Of a stretch of 44,468 nucleotides of DNA, positions 18,273-26,377 are shown piece after piece. Every line of letters begins with the position of its first letter. Within the stretch, counting starts at the first letter, position 1. The translations under genes and the position numbers were made by a program. Under the pieces are notes generated by a model. It was given only the letters and a program-made list of their open reading frames with translations, did no database searches and had not been told where the DNA came from. Origin of the DNA: Planctomycetota bacterium (lineage in GTDB: Bacteria > Planctomycetota > Planctomycetia > Pirellulales > Lacipirellulaceae); contig JABDGM010000029.1 of assembly GCA_013286045.1 (NCBI GenBank), forward strand, positions 1 through 44,468, written 5' to 3'.

Positions 18273-19460
18273 GTGAACCGCCCACTCTCTATATTCCATT
18301 GGAACTCAAATGAAGCTGTGCGCCGTGCACTTATCGTCACACTTCTCTGGACCTGGGCTAACATTGCGGTCGCTGCCTCAATCGCAACCTTTACCCCGCT
18401 TGGCGGTGTGGCGCCAACGTCTGGCTTCGGCCGCGGAATCAAGAGCATCGCGGGCTCCGTTTCGGGCAACGGTGTGACGATCGCCGGGAGAGGTTCCGCA
18501 GGACTCAATGCCGTGCGTTGGGACGGGACAACCGGTCCGATTTCACTCTTACCGGCCGGTGGAGACGTCTTTTCAACCGCTTCTGGTGTTTCCTTCGACG
18601 GCTCGGTGATTGTCGGCTCGAATGAGCCTCGCGCAGCCGCTTTCCGCTGGACGGCAACCGACGGAATTAGTCCGATTGAGGACTATTCAAAACAAAGCGA
18701 TATTATCGAGGCCACTGGCGTTTCTGGCGACGGCAAAGTCGTAGTCGGCAGCACGAGCACACTCCAAGGCCGACAAGCCTATCGCTGGACGGCCGCTACC
18801 GGCGCAGTTCACATCGACGACCTCCCGGGCGGCGACGTGTTCAGTATCGCCGAAGCTACGAACTATGATGGGTCCGTTGTCGTTGGTCAGTCCGATTCGG
18901 ACTTGAATTTCGAACCCTTTCGCTGGACATCAGCCGGCGGTACTACCCCGCTCCGCACGCTTGCTGGAAACGCTGTTTCCGGCTGCGCGCGAGATGTAAC
19001 GGGCGATGGCAAAACTGTCGTCGGCTACGCATACTCTGACACGGCTCATTCCCAATCGTTCCGCTGGACCGAATCCGCCGGCCTTATCGAGCTCACGCCG
19101 CCACCAGGTGCTTGGGGTAGTTTCGCTAGCGCCATTACGAGCGATGGTGCGACTATCATCGGTTCCATTCAGAGGACGGCGGACGCAGACACGGCCGCAT
19201 ATATTTGGACTGCCTCGCAAGGCATGCGCGATCTGAAGTCGGTTCTCGTCGACGATTATGGTTTGGATCTGACCGGATGGACGCTCAGCGCCGGATCGGA
19301 CATCTCATCAGACGGCAGTGTCTTGATCGGCTCGGGTATCAATCCGCAAGGCGAGGCCGAAGGCTGGCGCGTTACGTTGCCAATTCCGGAGCCTCAACCG
19401 TTCTCACTCATATTGTCCGGGGTTCTCACGGCTATAACAAAGCGCAGGCGGCGTAAATAG
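18273..19460 (+). CDS. HAF-repeat extracellular protein with PEP-CTERM-like tail
   Basis: The 395-residue product has an N-terminal hydrophobic signal (about residues 14-30). The rest is built from repeats of roughly 45-50 residues in the pattern ASGVSFDGSVIVGSN followed by AFRWTATDG. Equivalent blocks recur, such as ATGVSGDGKVVVGST, ATNYDGSVVVGQS and DVTGDGKTVVGYA, each followed by xxRWTxxxG. This is the HAF-repeat pattern, probably a propeller-like structure. The end, IPEPQPFSLILSG followed by KRRRRK, is a PEP-CTERM-type sorting signal. The GTG start at 18273 follows GGAGCGAG. A paralogue with the same plan lies at 42582-43799. Function is unknown; it is likely exported and surface-bound. 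Confidence 0.82.
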   Translation: MNRPLSIFHWNSNEAVRRALIVTLLWTWANIAVAASIATFTPLGGVAPTSGFGRGIKSIAGSVSGNGVTIAGRGSAGLNAVRWDGTTGPISLLPAGGDVFSTASGVSFDGSVIVGSNEPRAAAFRWTATDGISPIEDYSKQSDIIEATGVSGDGKVVVGSTSTLQGRQAYRWTAATGAVHIDDLPGGDVFSIAEATNYDGSVVVGQSDSDLNFEPFRWTSAGGTTPLRTLAGNAVSGCARDVTGDGKTVVGYAYSDTAHSQSFRWTESAGLIELTPPPGAWGSFASAITSDGATIIGSIQRTADADTAAYIWTASQGMRDLKSVLVDDYGLDLTGWTLSAGSDISSDGSVLIGSGINPQGEAEGWRVTLPIPEPQPFSLILSGVLTAITKRRRRK

Positions 19461-19500
19461 TCGGCCAAGATTTCTGCGATTTCCATTTCTTCATCACCAC

Positions 19501-19905
19501 ATGAACACCCACACCATCACCGAAGCCGCCCAAGCCACGCTCGCCGGCACCCTGCCCTTTCCTGAAATCGTCGCCAAACTAATCGCAGCCGGCGTTGAGT
19601 ATTATCACGTCGACTACGTTGGGATGTGCAAGCAGTTCTACGACGGCGAGGGCGGCCGCGTCGTCACGCCGATTCCATGCGAAGGCCTGCCGCCCGTCGC
19701 GGCCGAGCTCGATGTCGCGGCACTCCGCGCGAACATCCTCGACAGCCAAACGCGCGGCCAAACCTGGCGCGACTTCTCCCGCCGCGCGATGGCCGCCGGC
19801 GTGCAGAGTTACTTCGCCTTTCTCCGCGGCCAGCGCGTCACCTACCTCGGCCGCACCGGCGATCAGCACACCGAATGGTTCCCAGGCGCCAGCCCGCAAG
19901 ATTAA
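19501..19905 (+). CDS. DUF1398 family protein
   Basis: This 134-residue protein resembles the DUF1398 (YbcV-like) family: GVEYYHVDYVGMCKQFYDGE in the first half, then the C-terminal hallmark GVQSYFAFLRGQRVTYLGR followed by GDQHTEWFPG. Family function is unknown; the proteins are small, cytosolic and often single genes. The ATG at 19501 lies 40 bp after the HAF-repeat gene. The gene converges with the CxxC-protein gene on the other strand. Confidence 0.8.
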   Translation: MNTHTITEAAQATLAGTLPFPEIVAKLIAAGVEYYHVDYVGMCKQFYDGEGGRVVTPIPCEGLPPVAAELDVAALRANILDSQTRGQTWRDFSRRAMAAGVQSYFAFLRGQRVTYLGRTGDQHTEWFPGASPQD

Positions 19906-19935
19906 AGTAGCGGCGAACTAGGCGTACAAATAAAA

Positions 19936-19975
19936 ACGGGCGCGAAATCCGAGATTTCGCGCCCGTAAAAATTTA
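19936..19975 (-). terminator. Intrinsic terminator for the CxxC-protein gene
   Basis: ACGGGCGCGAAATC (19936-19949) and GATTTCGCGCCCGT (19953-19966) form a perfect 14-bp stem with a CGA loop. On the minus strand the stem is followed by TTTTTATTTG, so it ends the gene at 20000-20506. In the + direction an A-rich tract follows, so it is less likely to act there. Confidence 0.82.
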
Positions 19976-19999
19976 ACTTCAGCAGAAAGTTCGCAGCGC

Positions 20000-20506
20000 T
20001 TACTGCAGCGACGCCGTCTTTCGAGATTCCGAGATCAGCTTCTGCATGGCGATTGCCTTGTCGGCCATTTCGTGAATCTTCGTCACCACGGCCGGATCGT
20101 CCGACGTGCACAGATCGATCGAACCGGTGGACGTTTCAATGTGCTGCTGCTTCGCGCCAGCTTTCATCAGCTCGGCCATCGACGAGCAAAAGTTGCACAA
20201 CTCTACCTTCTTACCAGCTTTCGCATCCGCCGACACCTGCTCGATCGCGTGATGCATCTTCTCGCTGACTTCGTCGAACTCCTTTTTCATTCCCTTCGGC
20301 ACCGAGGAAACGCTCAACATGCCATTGTCGATCTTATGCGTCTCCCAGTTCATGTTTTTCATGAGCTCAGGATCGTCTGCCAAGTTCTTGCACACCGCAC
20401 ATTTTTTCATCTCGGCAACCATCTTGTCTGTCGCGTCCTCAGCGAAGACAGAACTGCCCCAAGCGATCGCCAATCCAAACATTGCGAGCGATAGAATTAC
20501 CTTCAT
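20000..20506 (-). CDS. Secreted protein with two CxxC motifs, function unknown
   Basis: From the ATG at 20504-20506 (good Shine-Dalgarno AAAAGGAG, 8 nt away) the product has 168 residues. A signal peptide (MKVILSLAMFGLAIAWGSSV, then FAED) is followed by a mostly helical, charged mature part. Two CxxC pairs are visible, CAVC near residue 37 and CNFC near residue 102, plus one Cys further on (IDLCTSDDP). Several His and Met residues accompany them (KNMNWETHK, KMHHAIEQV). The pairs could bind a metal or a cofactor or form disulfides. It lacks a thioredoxin-type WCxxC motif. I do not recognise a named family. It has its own strong terminator and looks monocistronic. Confidence 0.75.
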   Translation of the reverse strand: MKVILSLAMFGLAIAWGSSVFAEDATDKMVAEMKKCAVCKNLADDPELMKNMNWETHKIDNGMLSVSSVPKGMKKEFDEVSEKMHHAIEQVSADAKAGKKVELCNFCSSMAELMKAGAKQQHIETSTGSIDLCTSDDPAVVTKIHEMADKAIAMQKLISESRKTASLQ

Positions 20507-20838
20507 CACCAACTCCTTTTCTAAACCGGGAACCGAACGTCCGGCCGTCATTCTACTCCTGCCCGATGTCACAAGCGTTAAGATTCCATGATCAATCGAT
20601 CAATCCAGCCTGCAAGCGAACTTTCGCATTTGGTCCGAGCGCGGCGACATATAGTCACACAACAGCGGCCAAATCGCCCGCCGATCGCCTCGAAATGCTG
20701 CCATTGGCGTAGTCTTCGCAGGACAGGTGCTTCGCCCAGCGGTAACCCATTAATTTAGTCGCTAATATTAACTCAATTGGATCTCGCCTCGCCGAGAATA
20801 AACTCCCGCGAACTTTGAACCTCCCTTACTCATCCACC
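20507..20838. other. Intergenic region between divergent genes
   Basis: About 330 bp between the CxxC-protein gene and glutathione peroxidase. It holds an AT-rich imperfect palindrome near 20752-20773 (TTAATTTAG-TCG-CTAATATTAA), a candidate operator. No gene is evident. Confidence 0.4.
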
Positions 20839-21324
20839 GTGCCTTCGATCTACGACTTCACCGTCACCAATATTGAGGGCGAGCCTCAACCTCTCGCCGA
20901 TTACCGTGGCCAGGTGCTGGTGATCGTCAACGTCGCCAGCAAATGCGGCTTCACGCCGCAGTATGCTGGTCTCGAAGCCCTCTATCGCACGTACGAAGCA
21001 CAAGGTTTCTCGGTCCTCGGCTTCCCCTGCGACCAGTTTGGTCACCAGGAACCGGGCGACGCGGACGAGATCAAAAGCTTCTGCACGCTGAAATACGATG
21101 TCACCTTCCCACTCTTCGCAAAAATCGAAGTTAATGGCCCGAACGCCGTTCCACTCTTTAAGTATCTAAAAGCTTCCCGCCCAGGCTTTCTTTGGACCCA
21201 ACGCATCAAATGGAACTTCACAAAGTTCCTCATCGACCGCCAGGGCCACGTCGTTGGTCGCTTCCCGCCAACCTCCAAGCCTGAAAAACTATCGCACGAC
21301 ATCGAATCCTTGCTAGCGCCTTGA
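20839..21324 (+). CDS. Glutathione peroxidase family (thiol peroxidase)
   Basis: With GTG 20839 as start the product has 161 residues, the usual length. It shows IYDFTVTNIEGE, then VLVIVNVASKCGFTPQYAGL with the catalytic Cys at about residue 36, then GFPCDQFGHQEPG with the Gln and a second Cys. Near the end is KWNFTKFLIDRQGHVVGRF, which supplies the Trp and Asn of the catalytic tetrad. The active site uses Cys, not selenocysteine. Such enzymes reduce hydrogen and lipid peroxides, in bacteria usually with thioredoxin as reductant. A TTG at 20815 would add eight residues; neither start has a good Shine-Dalgarno, so the start is uncertain. Confidence 0.93.
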   Translation: MPSIYDFTVTNIEGEPQPLADYRGQVLVIVNVASKCGFTPQYAGLEALYRTYEAQGFSVLGFPCDQFGHQEPGDADEIKSFCTLKYDVTFPLFAKIEVNGPNAVPLFKYLKASRPGFLWTQRIKWNFTKFLIDRQGHVVGRFPPTSKPEKLSHDIESLLAP

Positions 21325-21883
21325 TACCTGGCACTCATACTTCGAAGGCCGCGCCACAAAATCTCGAGTGGCCAAAAATCGTTAGCGAAATCGATCTCGA
21401 ATTATGCTAAGACACATACTCGCTCTTTGAAAATTCAAACGATTCCGGCAAAAGCCTCGCCCTTGTGCGCGATCTCTTGTGTGCCACTGCTGGCCTGTCC
21501 AGCAGTGCTATTTGCTGCGAGCACTTTGCGGCAAAAATTTCGACCAATTCACCATCGCAGGTGTAACTCCCCGCGATGCGCATCGCGGACCACCCATGAC
21601 CGTCGTCCGCCGAAGCAAATTCAACGTGTTTTGCACGTCGCGCCAGGCAATCCACGCGACCGGTCCAGTGGTTCGCAAATTCCGGCGGTGCAAAACTCAC
21701 GACAATTCGCACCGATTACCGGGGACCCCAGGCGCACGTGCAAAATGTACATGCTGGCACCGCGTGCGTTGATGCGGACAAGTATTCAATCTACAATCCC
21801 CCCCATTGGAGAAATCGCCTTTCTTGCCACCTTAAGCATCAAACTTAAGTAATTCGTGCAATTTTTGAGCGGGGGATCATCGC
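21325..21883. repeat. 559-bp gap with palindromic repeat, no clear gene
   Basis: A 9-bp palindrome, CACTGCTGG (21485-21493) and CCAGCAGTG (21499-21507), with a 5-nt loop, lies in the first third. A TTAAG-CATCAAA-CTTAA inverted repeat occurs near 21832-21848, just before the next gene. Frames of 100-141 codons exist on both strands, but they overlap each other, have mixed codon use and show no known motif. I regard the stretch as non-coding or the remains of genes. Confidence 0.4.
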
Positions 21884-23176
21884 ATGAGACAGCAATCTAA
21901 CGAAGCTATTACCGTCTACGTTTATGGTATTGCTCTTATTCTTGGTGTAACCACTATGGCCCTAAACGCGCGGGCCATCACGATCGAAACGGTCACCGTT
22001 GGTGATCCAGGAAATCCGAACGACCCGTCGACTGGACACGGCAGCGTCGCCTACCAATACCAAATCGGAAAGTACGAAGTAACGGCGGGGCAATACACGG
22101 CCTTCCTCAATGCGGTCGCCGCGACTGATACGTATGGACTTTACTCGCCTTCCATGGCTACGGACTTGAACGTCGCCTGCATCGCCCAAAGTGGCACGAG
22201 TGGCAGCTTCACCTACAGCACGATCGGATCGCCGAACCATCCGGTGAGTTACGTCAGCTGGGGTGACGCCGCCCGGTTTTCGAATTGGCTCTACAACGGA
22301 CAACCGACCGGCGCGCAAGGCGCTGGCACGACGGAAACCGGCGCTTACACGCTGAACGGGGCAGTCACCGCCCCGGCCCTGCTCGCGGTCACGCGAAATC
22401 CCGTTTCCGGTTGGTACCTTCCGAACGATAACGAGTGGTACAAGGCCGCTTACTATCAGCCGGCCGCGAAAGGCGGCGATGTCGACAGCTACTGGAAGTT
22501 TCCAACCAAGTCCAATGCGGTTCCCCTTTCTGATAAGCCGCCCGGCGACACGATTGACAACACGCGTGTTGCAAACTTCTTTTTTGACGACGGCGTAGCC
22601 AACGGCTTCGACGACGGCTATGCGGTCACGGGATCGACCGTCAAAAGCACGACACAAAACTATCTCACCGATGTCGGCGCCTACACGTCGTCCCCCAGTT
22701 ACTACGGAACGTTCGACCAGGGCGGAAATCTTTACGAGTGGAATGAGACCGTGATTTCCAGCGGTACTCAACGCGTTTTGCGCGGCGGTTTCTGGGACGA
22801 CACAAGTTCCTTCGGGCTCGCTGCCACGTACTCAACGGCCGGCACCCCGTCGCTCGAGTTTAACAGCCGAGGCTTCCGCGTGGCGTTCCGAGCGCCGATT
22901 GCCGGTGACTACAACAACAACGGCGTCGTCGATGCCGCCGACTACGTACTGTGGCGCAACGGCGGCCCGTTGGCGAATGAGACGGCGTCGCTTGGCATTG
23001 TCGATCAGGCCGACTACGACGCCTGGCGTGCTGCCTTCGGCAACAATGCGCCCGGCAGCGGCGCTCTTCTCCCGGAGTCGGCGATACCCGAACCCGGGCC
23101 CGGCGCACTAATCATGGCTGCGTCACTTCTGGTGATACCGAGATCCCGAAGGCAATGGATTCACATCGGCGTCTAG
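21884..23176 (+). CDS. FGE/SUMF1-fold protein with dockerin-like segment and PEP-CTERM tail
   Basis: The 430-residue protein has a signal peptide (hydrophobic residues 10-30). A formylglycine-generating-enzyme-like domain spans about residues 33-335: YQIGKYEVTAGQYTAFLNAV, HPVSYVSWGDAARFSNWL, GWYLPNDNEWYKAAYY, GNLYEWNETV, RVLRGGFWDD, SRGFRVAFR. A dockerin-like pair of Asp-rich loops follows (GDYNNNGVVDAADYVLW and VDQADYDAWRAAFG). It ends in a PEP-CTERM signal (IPEPGPGALIMA, hydrophobic stretch, RSRRQ). True FGE has a redox Cys pair near RGGSxxC. Here the stretch after RGGFWDD has no Cys, so it is probably a binding or structural version of the fold. It is exported and likely surface-anchored. 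Confidence 0.85.
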   Translation: MRQQSNEAITVYVYGIALILGVTTMALNARAITIETVTVGDPGNPNDPSTGHGSVAYQYQIGKYEVTAGQYTAFLNAVAATDTYGLYSPSMATDLNVACIAQSGTSGSFTYSTIGSPNHPVSYVSWGDAARFSNWLYNGQPTGAQGAGTTETGAYTLNGAVTAPALLAVTRNPVSGWYLPNDNEWYKAAYYQPAAKGGDVDSYWKFPTKSNAVPLSDKPPGDTIDNTRVANFFFDDGVANGFDDGYAVTGSTVKSTTQNYLTDVGAYTSSPSYYGTFDQGGNLYEWNETVISSGTQRVLRGGFWDDTSSFGLAATYSTAGTPSLEFNSRGFRVAFRAPIAGDYNNNGVVDAADYVLWRNGGPLANETASLGIVDQADYDAWRAAFGNNAPGSGALLPESAIPEPGPGALIMAASLLVIPRSRRQWIHIGV

Positions 23177-23203
23177 CGCCGGTGTGGTCGCTGTTGAATT
23201 AGC

Positions 23204-23240
23204 CAAAAAACCCGCGACAACTTCGGGCTCCGCGGTTTTA
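23204..23240 (+). terminator. Possible terminator after the FGE-like gene
   Basis: AAAACCCGCG (about 23207-23216) can pair with CGCGGTTTT (23231-23239), with the loop containing CAACTTCGGG. The stem ends in TTTTAAT. The loop is long, so the call is moderate. Confidence 0.45.
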
Positions 23241-23313
23241 ATCGCGCTTTTCGCCATTCCGGCGGGAGAATATTTGCTGGCAGGCGTCTATATCTCATTA
23301 GCCCGAAGAGCCT

Positions 23314-23808
23314 ATGGATACGGCGGACCATTCACTGCTCACCCGACTGCTCGACGAGCACGGGCCAGCGCTCGTGCTGTATGCGCAGCAATGGTGTGCC
23401 AATCCAGAAGACGTTGTGCAGGAGGCGTTTATCCGACTCATGCAACAGCGGCCGCTGCCGACGAATGTGTGCGGGTGGCTTTATCGCGTTGTCCGCAACG
23501 GCGCGATCAGCGCATCGCGGGCTACCACCCGAAGGGTTCGCCACGAAACACGCTCGGCCAGTCGCCGTGAGCCATGGTTTAAGCCGTCGCCGGAGGATTT
23601 GATTGACGCCAACACCGCGGTAGCCGCACTCGAATCGCTAGCGCTGGACGAGCGTGAAGTTGTCGTGTTGCGAATCTGGGGCGGCCGCTCGTTTGAAGAA
23701 ATCGCCGAACTTATTGGCAAATCAACAAGCACAGCGCATCGACGCTTTGAGATGGGCCTCGAATCGTTACGAGTTGCGTGCCTATCGCGACAAGGGAACT
23801 CACAATGA
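23314..23808 (+). CDS. ECF-type RNA polymerase sigma factor
   Basis: The 164-residue product has sigma region 2 (ANPEDVVQEAFIRLMQQ and VCGWLYRVVRNGAISASR) and region 4 with its helix-turn-helix (LDEREVVVLRIWGGRSFEEI and AELIGKSTSTAHRRFEMG). Regions 1 and 3 are absent, as in extracytoplasmic-function sigma factors. It should direct RNA polymerase to a small regulon. Its stop overlaps the start of the next gene as ATGA, so the downstream membrane protein is translationally coupled and is a good candidate anti-sigma factor. The upstream gene ends 137 bp before. Confidence 0.9.
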   Translation: MDTADHSLLTRLLDEHGPALVLYAQQWCANPEDVVQEAFIRLMQQRPLPTNVCGWLYRVVRNGAISASRATTRRVRHETRSASRREPWFKPSPEDLIDANTAVAALESLALDEREVVVLRIWGGRSFEEIAELIGKSTSTAHRRFEMGLESLRVACLSRQGNSQ

Positions 23809-24395
23809 ACGATGACCGTGTCGACCGCGGAGCTGACCAACCAGAATTGACGGACGAGCTGCGGTCCTTCGCCGTGGAATTGTCGCGCCTTCGTCCCCGT
23901 GATGACCGCATCGACCGCGAGCGACTGGCGTTTCTCGCCGGTCGGGCAGTCGGAGTGAACGAAACAAATCGAACCGCAAAGTTGTGTGGCTTGCCGCTTG
24001 AAAGTCGCGCGTGGCCCGCCGCGTTTGTCGCGATGACCTCGGTCGCCGCCGGTCTTGTCGTCGCCCTGTGCTTGCGGTCGGCAGATTCGAGGCGTGGATC
24101 ATTATTGGCAAGTGAGCCCATCAAACGTGCGGTCGCCTCGGTCGCAGTCGAAGCTCGGAAAGATAGCGACGTGCTTTCCACTCGCGATGCCTATCTCCCC
24201 GATCTCGAGTCGCGCCTCTTCCGCAGAGAGAAAAGCCAAAGAGAAACTGGCGCGGCAGCGCCGACAACGAGCGATGAAAGGCGGCCCGTCCTGACGCCCA
24301 CCGCCTGGGACCAGGCAATCAACGGATCACAGCCGTCCCGTCCGTCGCCGGACGACGACTCAGATCTTTCGCGGAATCAAGGAGCCAACTCGTGA
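23805..24395 (+). CDS. Single-pass membrane protein, candidate anti-sigma factor
   Basis: From the ATG at 23805 the product has 196 residues. The charged N-terminal half (LTDELRSFAVELSRLRPRDD) could be the sigma-binding part. One transmembrane helix (about residues 65-85, WPAAFVAMTSVAAGLVVALC) follows, then a polar, Pro/Ser/Asp-rich C-terminal half that is probably outside the membrane and disordered. It lacks the HxxxCxxC zinc motif of ZAS anti-sigma factors, so the role is inferred only from topology and coupling. It overlaps the sigma gene (ATGA) and the next gene (GTGA). Confidence 0.65.
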   Translation: MNDDRVDRGADQPELTDELRSFAVELSRLRPRDDRIDRERLAFLAGRAVGVNETNRTAKLCGLPLESRAWPAAFVAMTSVAAGLVVALCLRSADSRRGSLLASEPIKRAVASVAVEARKDSDVLSTRDAYLPDLESRLFRREKSQRETGAAAPTTSDERRPVLTPTAWDQAINGSQPSRPSPDDDSDLSRNQGANS

Positions 24396-25819
24396 TAAGT
24401 TCAACTTTGCGAGTCGTATCGTTTTTCTCAATCGTTGCGACGCTTGCTTTCGCGCCATCTGCGCTCGGCGAAGAGCAAACCCCAATAAAGATCGTGCTGC
24501 ATCCGATGGCGGCGCCTTCGCCGGCGCTGAAATTTCGCTTGTTGCCCGCGTACACCGATCAGATCCCAGGAAACGCAGCGGTCTACTACGGAAAGATTAA
24601 GGCGGAAGAAGACTCGTTCTTCGGCAACCACGAGTTGCGGGACAAGATTGGCGGACGCTACGACATTAGTTGGCAAACAATGCCGCTCGAGCAACTGAGA
24701 CGCGAAGATATCAAACCTGAACCGTCTGCCTGGCCCGTTTATTTTCTCGAGGAGGGTGCAAAGTGTCGCTACTGCGATTGGCAACTCGCCATCGGCCGTG
24801 TGCCTTTTTATAAGATCAGACTGCCCGAAGCTCAGGAAGGCCGCCAGTTTATGCGATTACTCGCGGTCAAGGCGCGCTGGGAAGTTTCGATGGGGCGATG
24901 CGACGATGCTATCCAAACTTTCCGTACTAACTACGCGTTCTCCCGGAATGTGGCCCAAGGAGAGACACTCGTCAACGGGCTAGTCGGAATTGCCGGCTGC
25001 GGAATCATGTATCCGCAAGTCGTCGAATACGTGCAGCAACCCAATGCGCAAAACCTATACTGGGCACTCACCGATCTGCCGCAGCCAATGATCGATTTCC
25101 GCCGAGCGCTCGAAGTGGAGGCTCGAGCGCTTGAGCTGTCTTTTCCGGAGATCAGCGACGCGGCCAACGAGAAGCGCACTCCCGAGGAATGGCGCGAGCT
25201 GTTTGATCGTTTCGCGAACGAGGTTTTGACATGGAACCGCACGGGCGACGCGCGGTCGCCGAAAACGCCCGAAGAGTTGGACCAGCTTTGCAGCGACTTC
25301 GCCCCAACGGCGAGGAAAACGCTCATCGCGGACGGCGCACCGGCCGACAAGATCAACGCCATGCCGGTTCAACAACTAGCCCTAGTCTATTCGCTTCGCA
25401 CGTACCATCTTCTGTTCGATGACGCCGCCCGATGTTTCTTTTTGCCGTATCCAACGGCAAGCCGATCCATCGAGGCCGTGGTCGAGCGATACAAGCATCC
25501 GAGCGATGTCCTGCGCGAGATCATTCCGATTACGGAAAACAGTCTACGGGCCATCGACAGTTGCCGAGGCGCGCTCGCGCGGAACGAACGTCAATTCGCC
25601 GTCCTGCGGGTTTTCGAAGCGCTTCGTATCCATGCGGCCAGCCACGACGGCAAACTACCCGAACATCTTGCCGACATCACGGAGGTCCCGATTCCTGACG
25701 ATCCGGTCACCGGAAAGCCATTCATCTACCGTTTGGACAGTGAAAAAGCATTCCTCGAAGGTCCAACGATTCACGATGTGCCGCTCAGTTACGAGATTAC
25801 GATGTCGGCGTCCAAGTAA
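24392..25819 (+). CDS. Secreted protein of unknown function, third gene of the sigma operon
   Basis: The GTG at 24392 overlaps the preceding stop (GTGA), so translation is coupled. The 475-residue product has a signal peptide (residues 1-26, ending APSALGEE) and a long, mostly helical body without a known catalytic motif. YCDWQLAIGRVPFYKIRLPE, LLAVKARWEVSMGRCDDAIQ and QTFRTNYAFSRNVAQGETLV suggest helical-repeat packing. The last 80 residues, FEALRIHAASHDGKLPEHL then DPVTGKPFIYRLD, resemble a module at the end of many planctomycete secreted proteins. I do not recognise a named family. As part of the sigma/anti-sigma operon it may be the regulon's sensor or effector. Confidence 0.7.
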   Translation: MISSTLRVVSFFSIVATLAFAPSALGEEQTPIKIVLHPMAAPSPALKFRLLPAYTDQIPGNAAVYYGKIKAEEDSFFGNHELRDKIGGRYDISWQTMPLEQLRREDIKPEPSAWPVYFLEEGAKCRYCDWQLAIGRVPFYKIRLPEAQEGRQFMRLLAVKARWEVSMGRCDDAIQTFRTNYAFSRNVAQGETLVNGLVGIAGCGIMYPQVVEYVQQPNAQNLYWALTDLPQPMIDFRRALEVEARALELSFPEISDAANEKRTPEEWRELFDRFANEVLTWNRTGDARSPKTPEELDQLCSDFAPTARKTLIADGAPADKINAMPVQQLALVYSLRTYHLLFDDAARCFFLPYPTASRSIEAVVERYKHPSDVLREIIPITENSLRAIDSCRGALARNERQFAVLRVFEALRIHAASHDGKLPEHLADITEVPIPDDPVTGKPFIYRLDSEKAFLEGPTIHDVPLSYEITMSASK

Positions 25820-25864
25820 TTGCTCTGGCTGCGGCCGCTCGGGAACACGTGTTACAATCGCGGC

Positions 25865-26362
25865 ATGCCGATTACGCAAATCCCGACCAAATCATTGGTC
25901 CTCAAGCTGCTGACGCGCGAAGAGACGCTCTCGATGGTCGACGCGATGAGCCCCGTGGACCGCGCCGAGGTTTCCGACGAGTGGCTCGCCGCCCTCCGGG
26001 CGTCGGATCCCGTCGATCCCTGGCGGCATGGGTTTGTGATGATCGATCGTGAAACCGGCCACCGCGTCGGCAACTGCGCCTTCAAAGGACCGCCGTCCAA
26101 TGGCGTCGTCGAGATCGCTTACGGCGTCGAAGCTGAATTCCGCGGCCGCGGCTACGCCTCGGAGGCCGCCGAGGGGCTCACAAATTTCGCTTTCTCTCAG
26201 AACGTTCCCACCGTCTATGCCCACACGCTGTCAGAGGCGAACGCCTCGACGCGCATCCTCACCCGCTGTGGATTCCACCACGTTGGCGAAGTCATCGACC
26301 CGAACGACGGCCCCGTTTGGCGGTGGGAAAAACAACGCGATCCAGCAACTCCCAATCCCTAG
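25865..26362 (+). CDS. GNAT family N-acetyltransferase (RimJ/RimL type)
   Basis: The 165-residue protein from the ATG at 25865 has the GNAT core. A beta strand (GFVMIDRETGHRVGNCAFKG) and VVEIAYGVEAEFRGRGYASE lead into the acetyl-CoA-binding RGRGYA pyrophosphate loop. VYAHTLSEANASTRILTRCG and FHHVGEVIDPNDGPVWRWEK follow, typical of RimJ/RimL-like members. It transfers an acetyl group from acetyl-CoA to an amine; the substrate is unknown. TACAAT lies 12 bp before the ATG. It is followed after 15 bp by the flavoprotein gene, so the two are likely co-transcribed. Confidence 0.88.
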   Translation: MPITQIPTKSLVLKLLTREETLSMVDAMSPVDRAEVSDEWLAALRASDPVDPWRHGFVMIDRETGHRVGNCAFKGPPSNGVVEIAYGVEAEFRGRGYASEAAEGLTNFAFSQNVPTVYAHTLSEANASTRILTRCGFHHVGEVIDPNDGPVWRWEKQRDPATPNP

Positions 26363-26377
26363 CCCCCGGCCCCCTCA

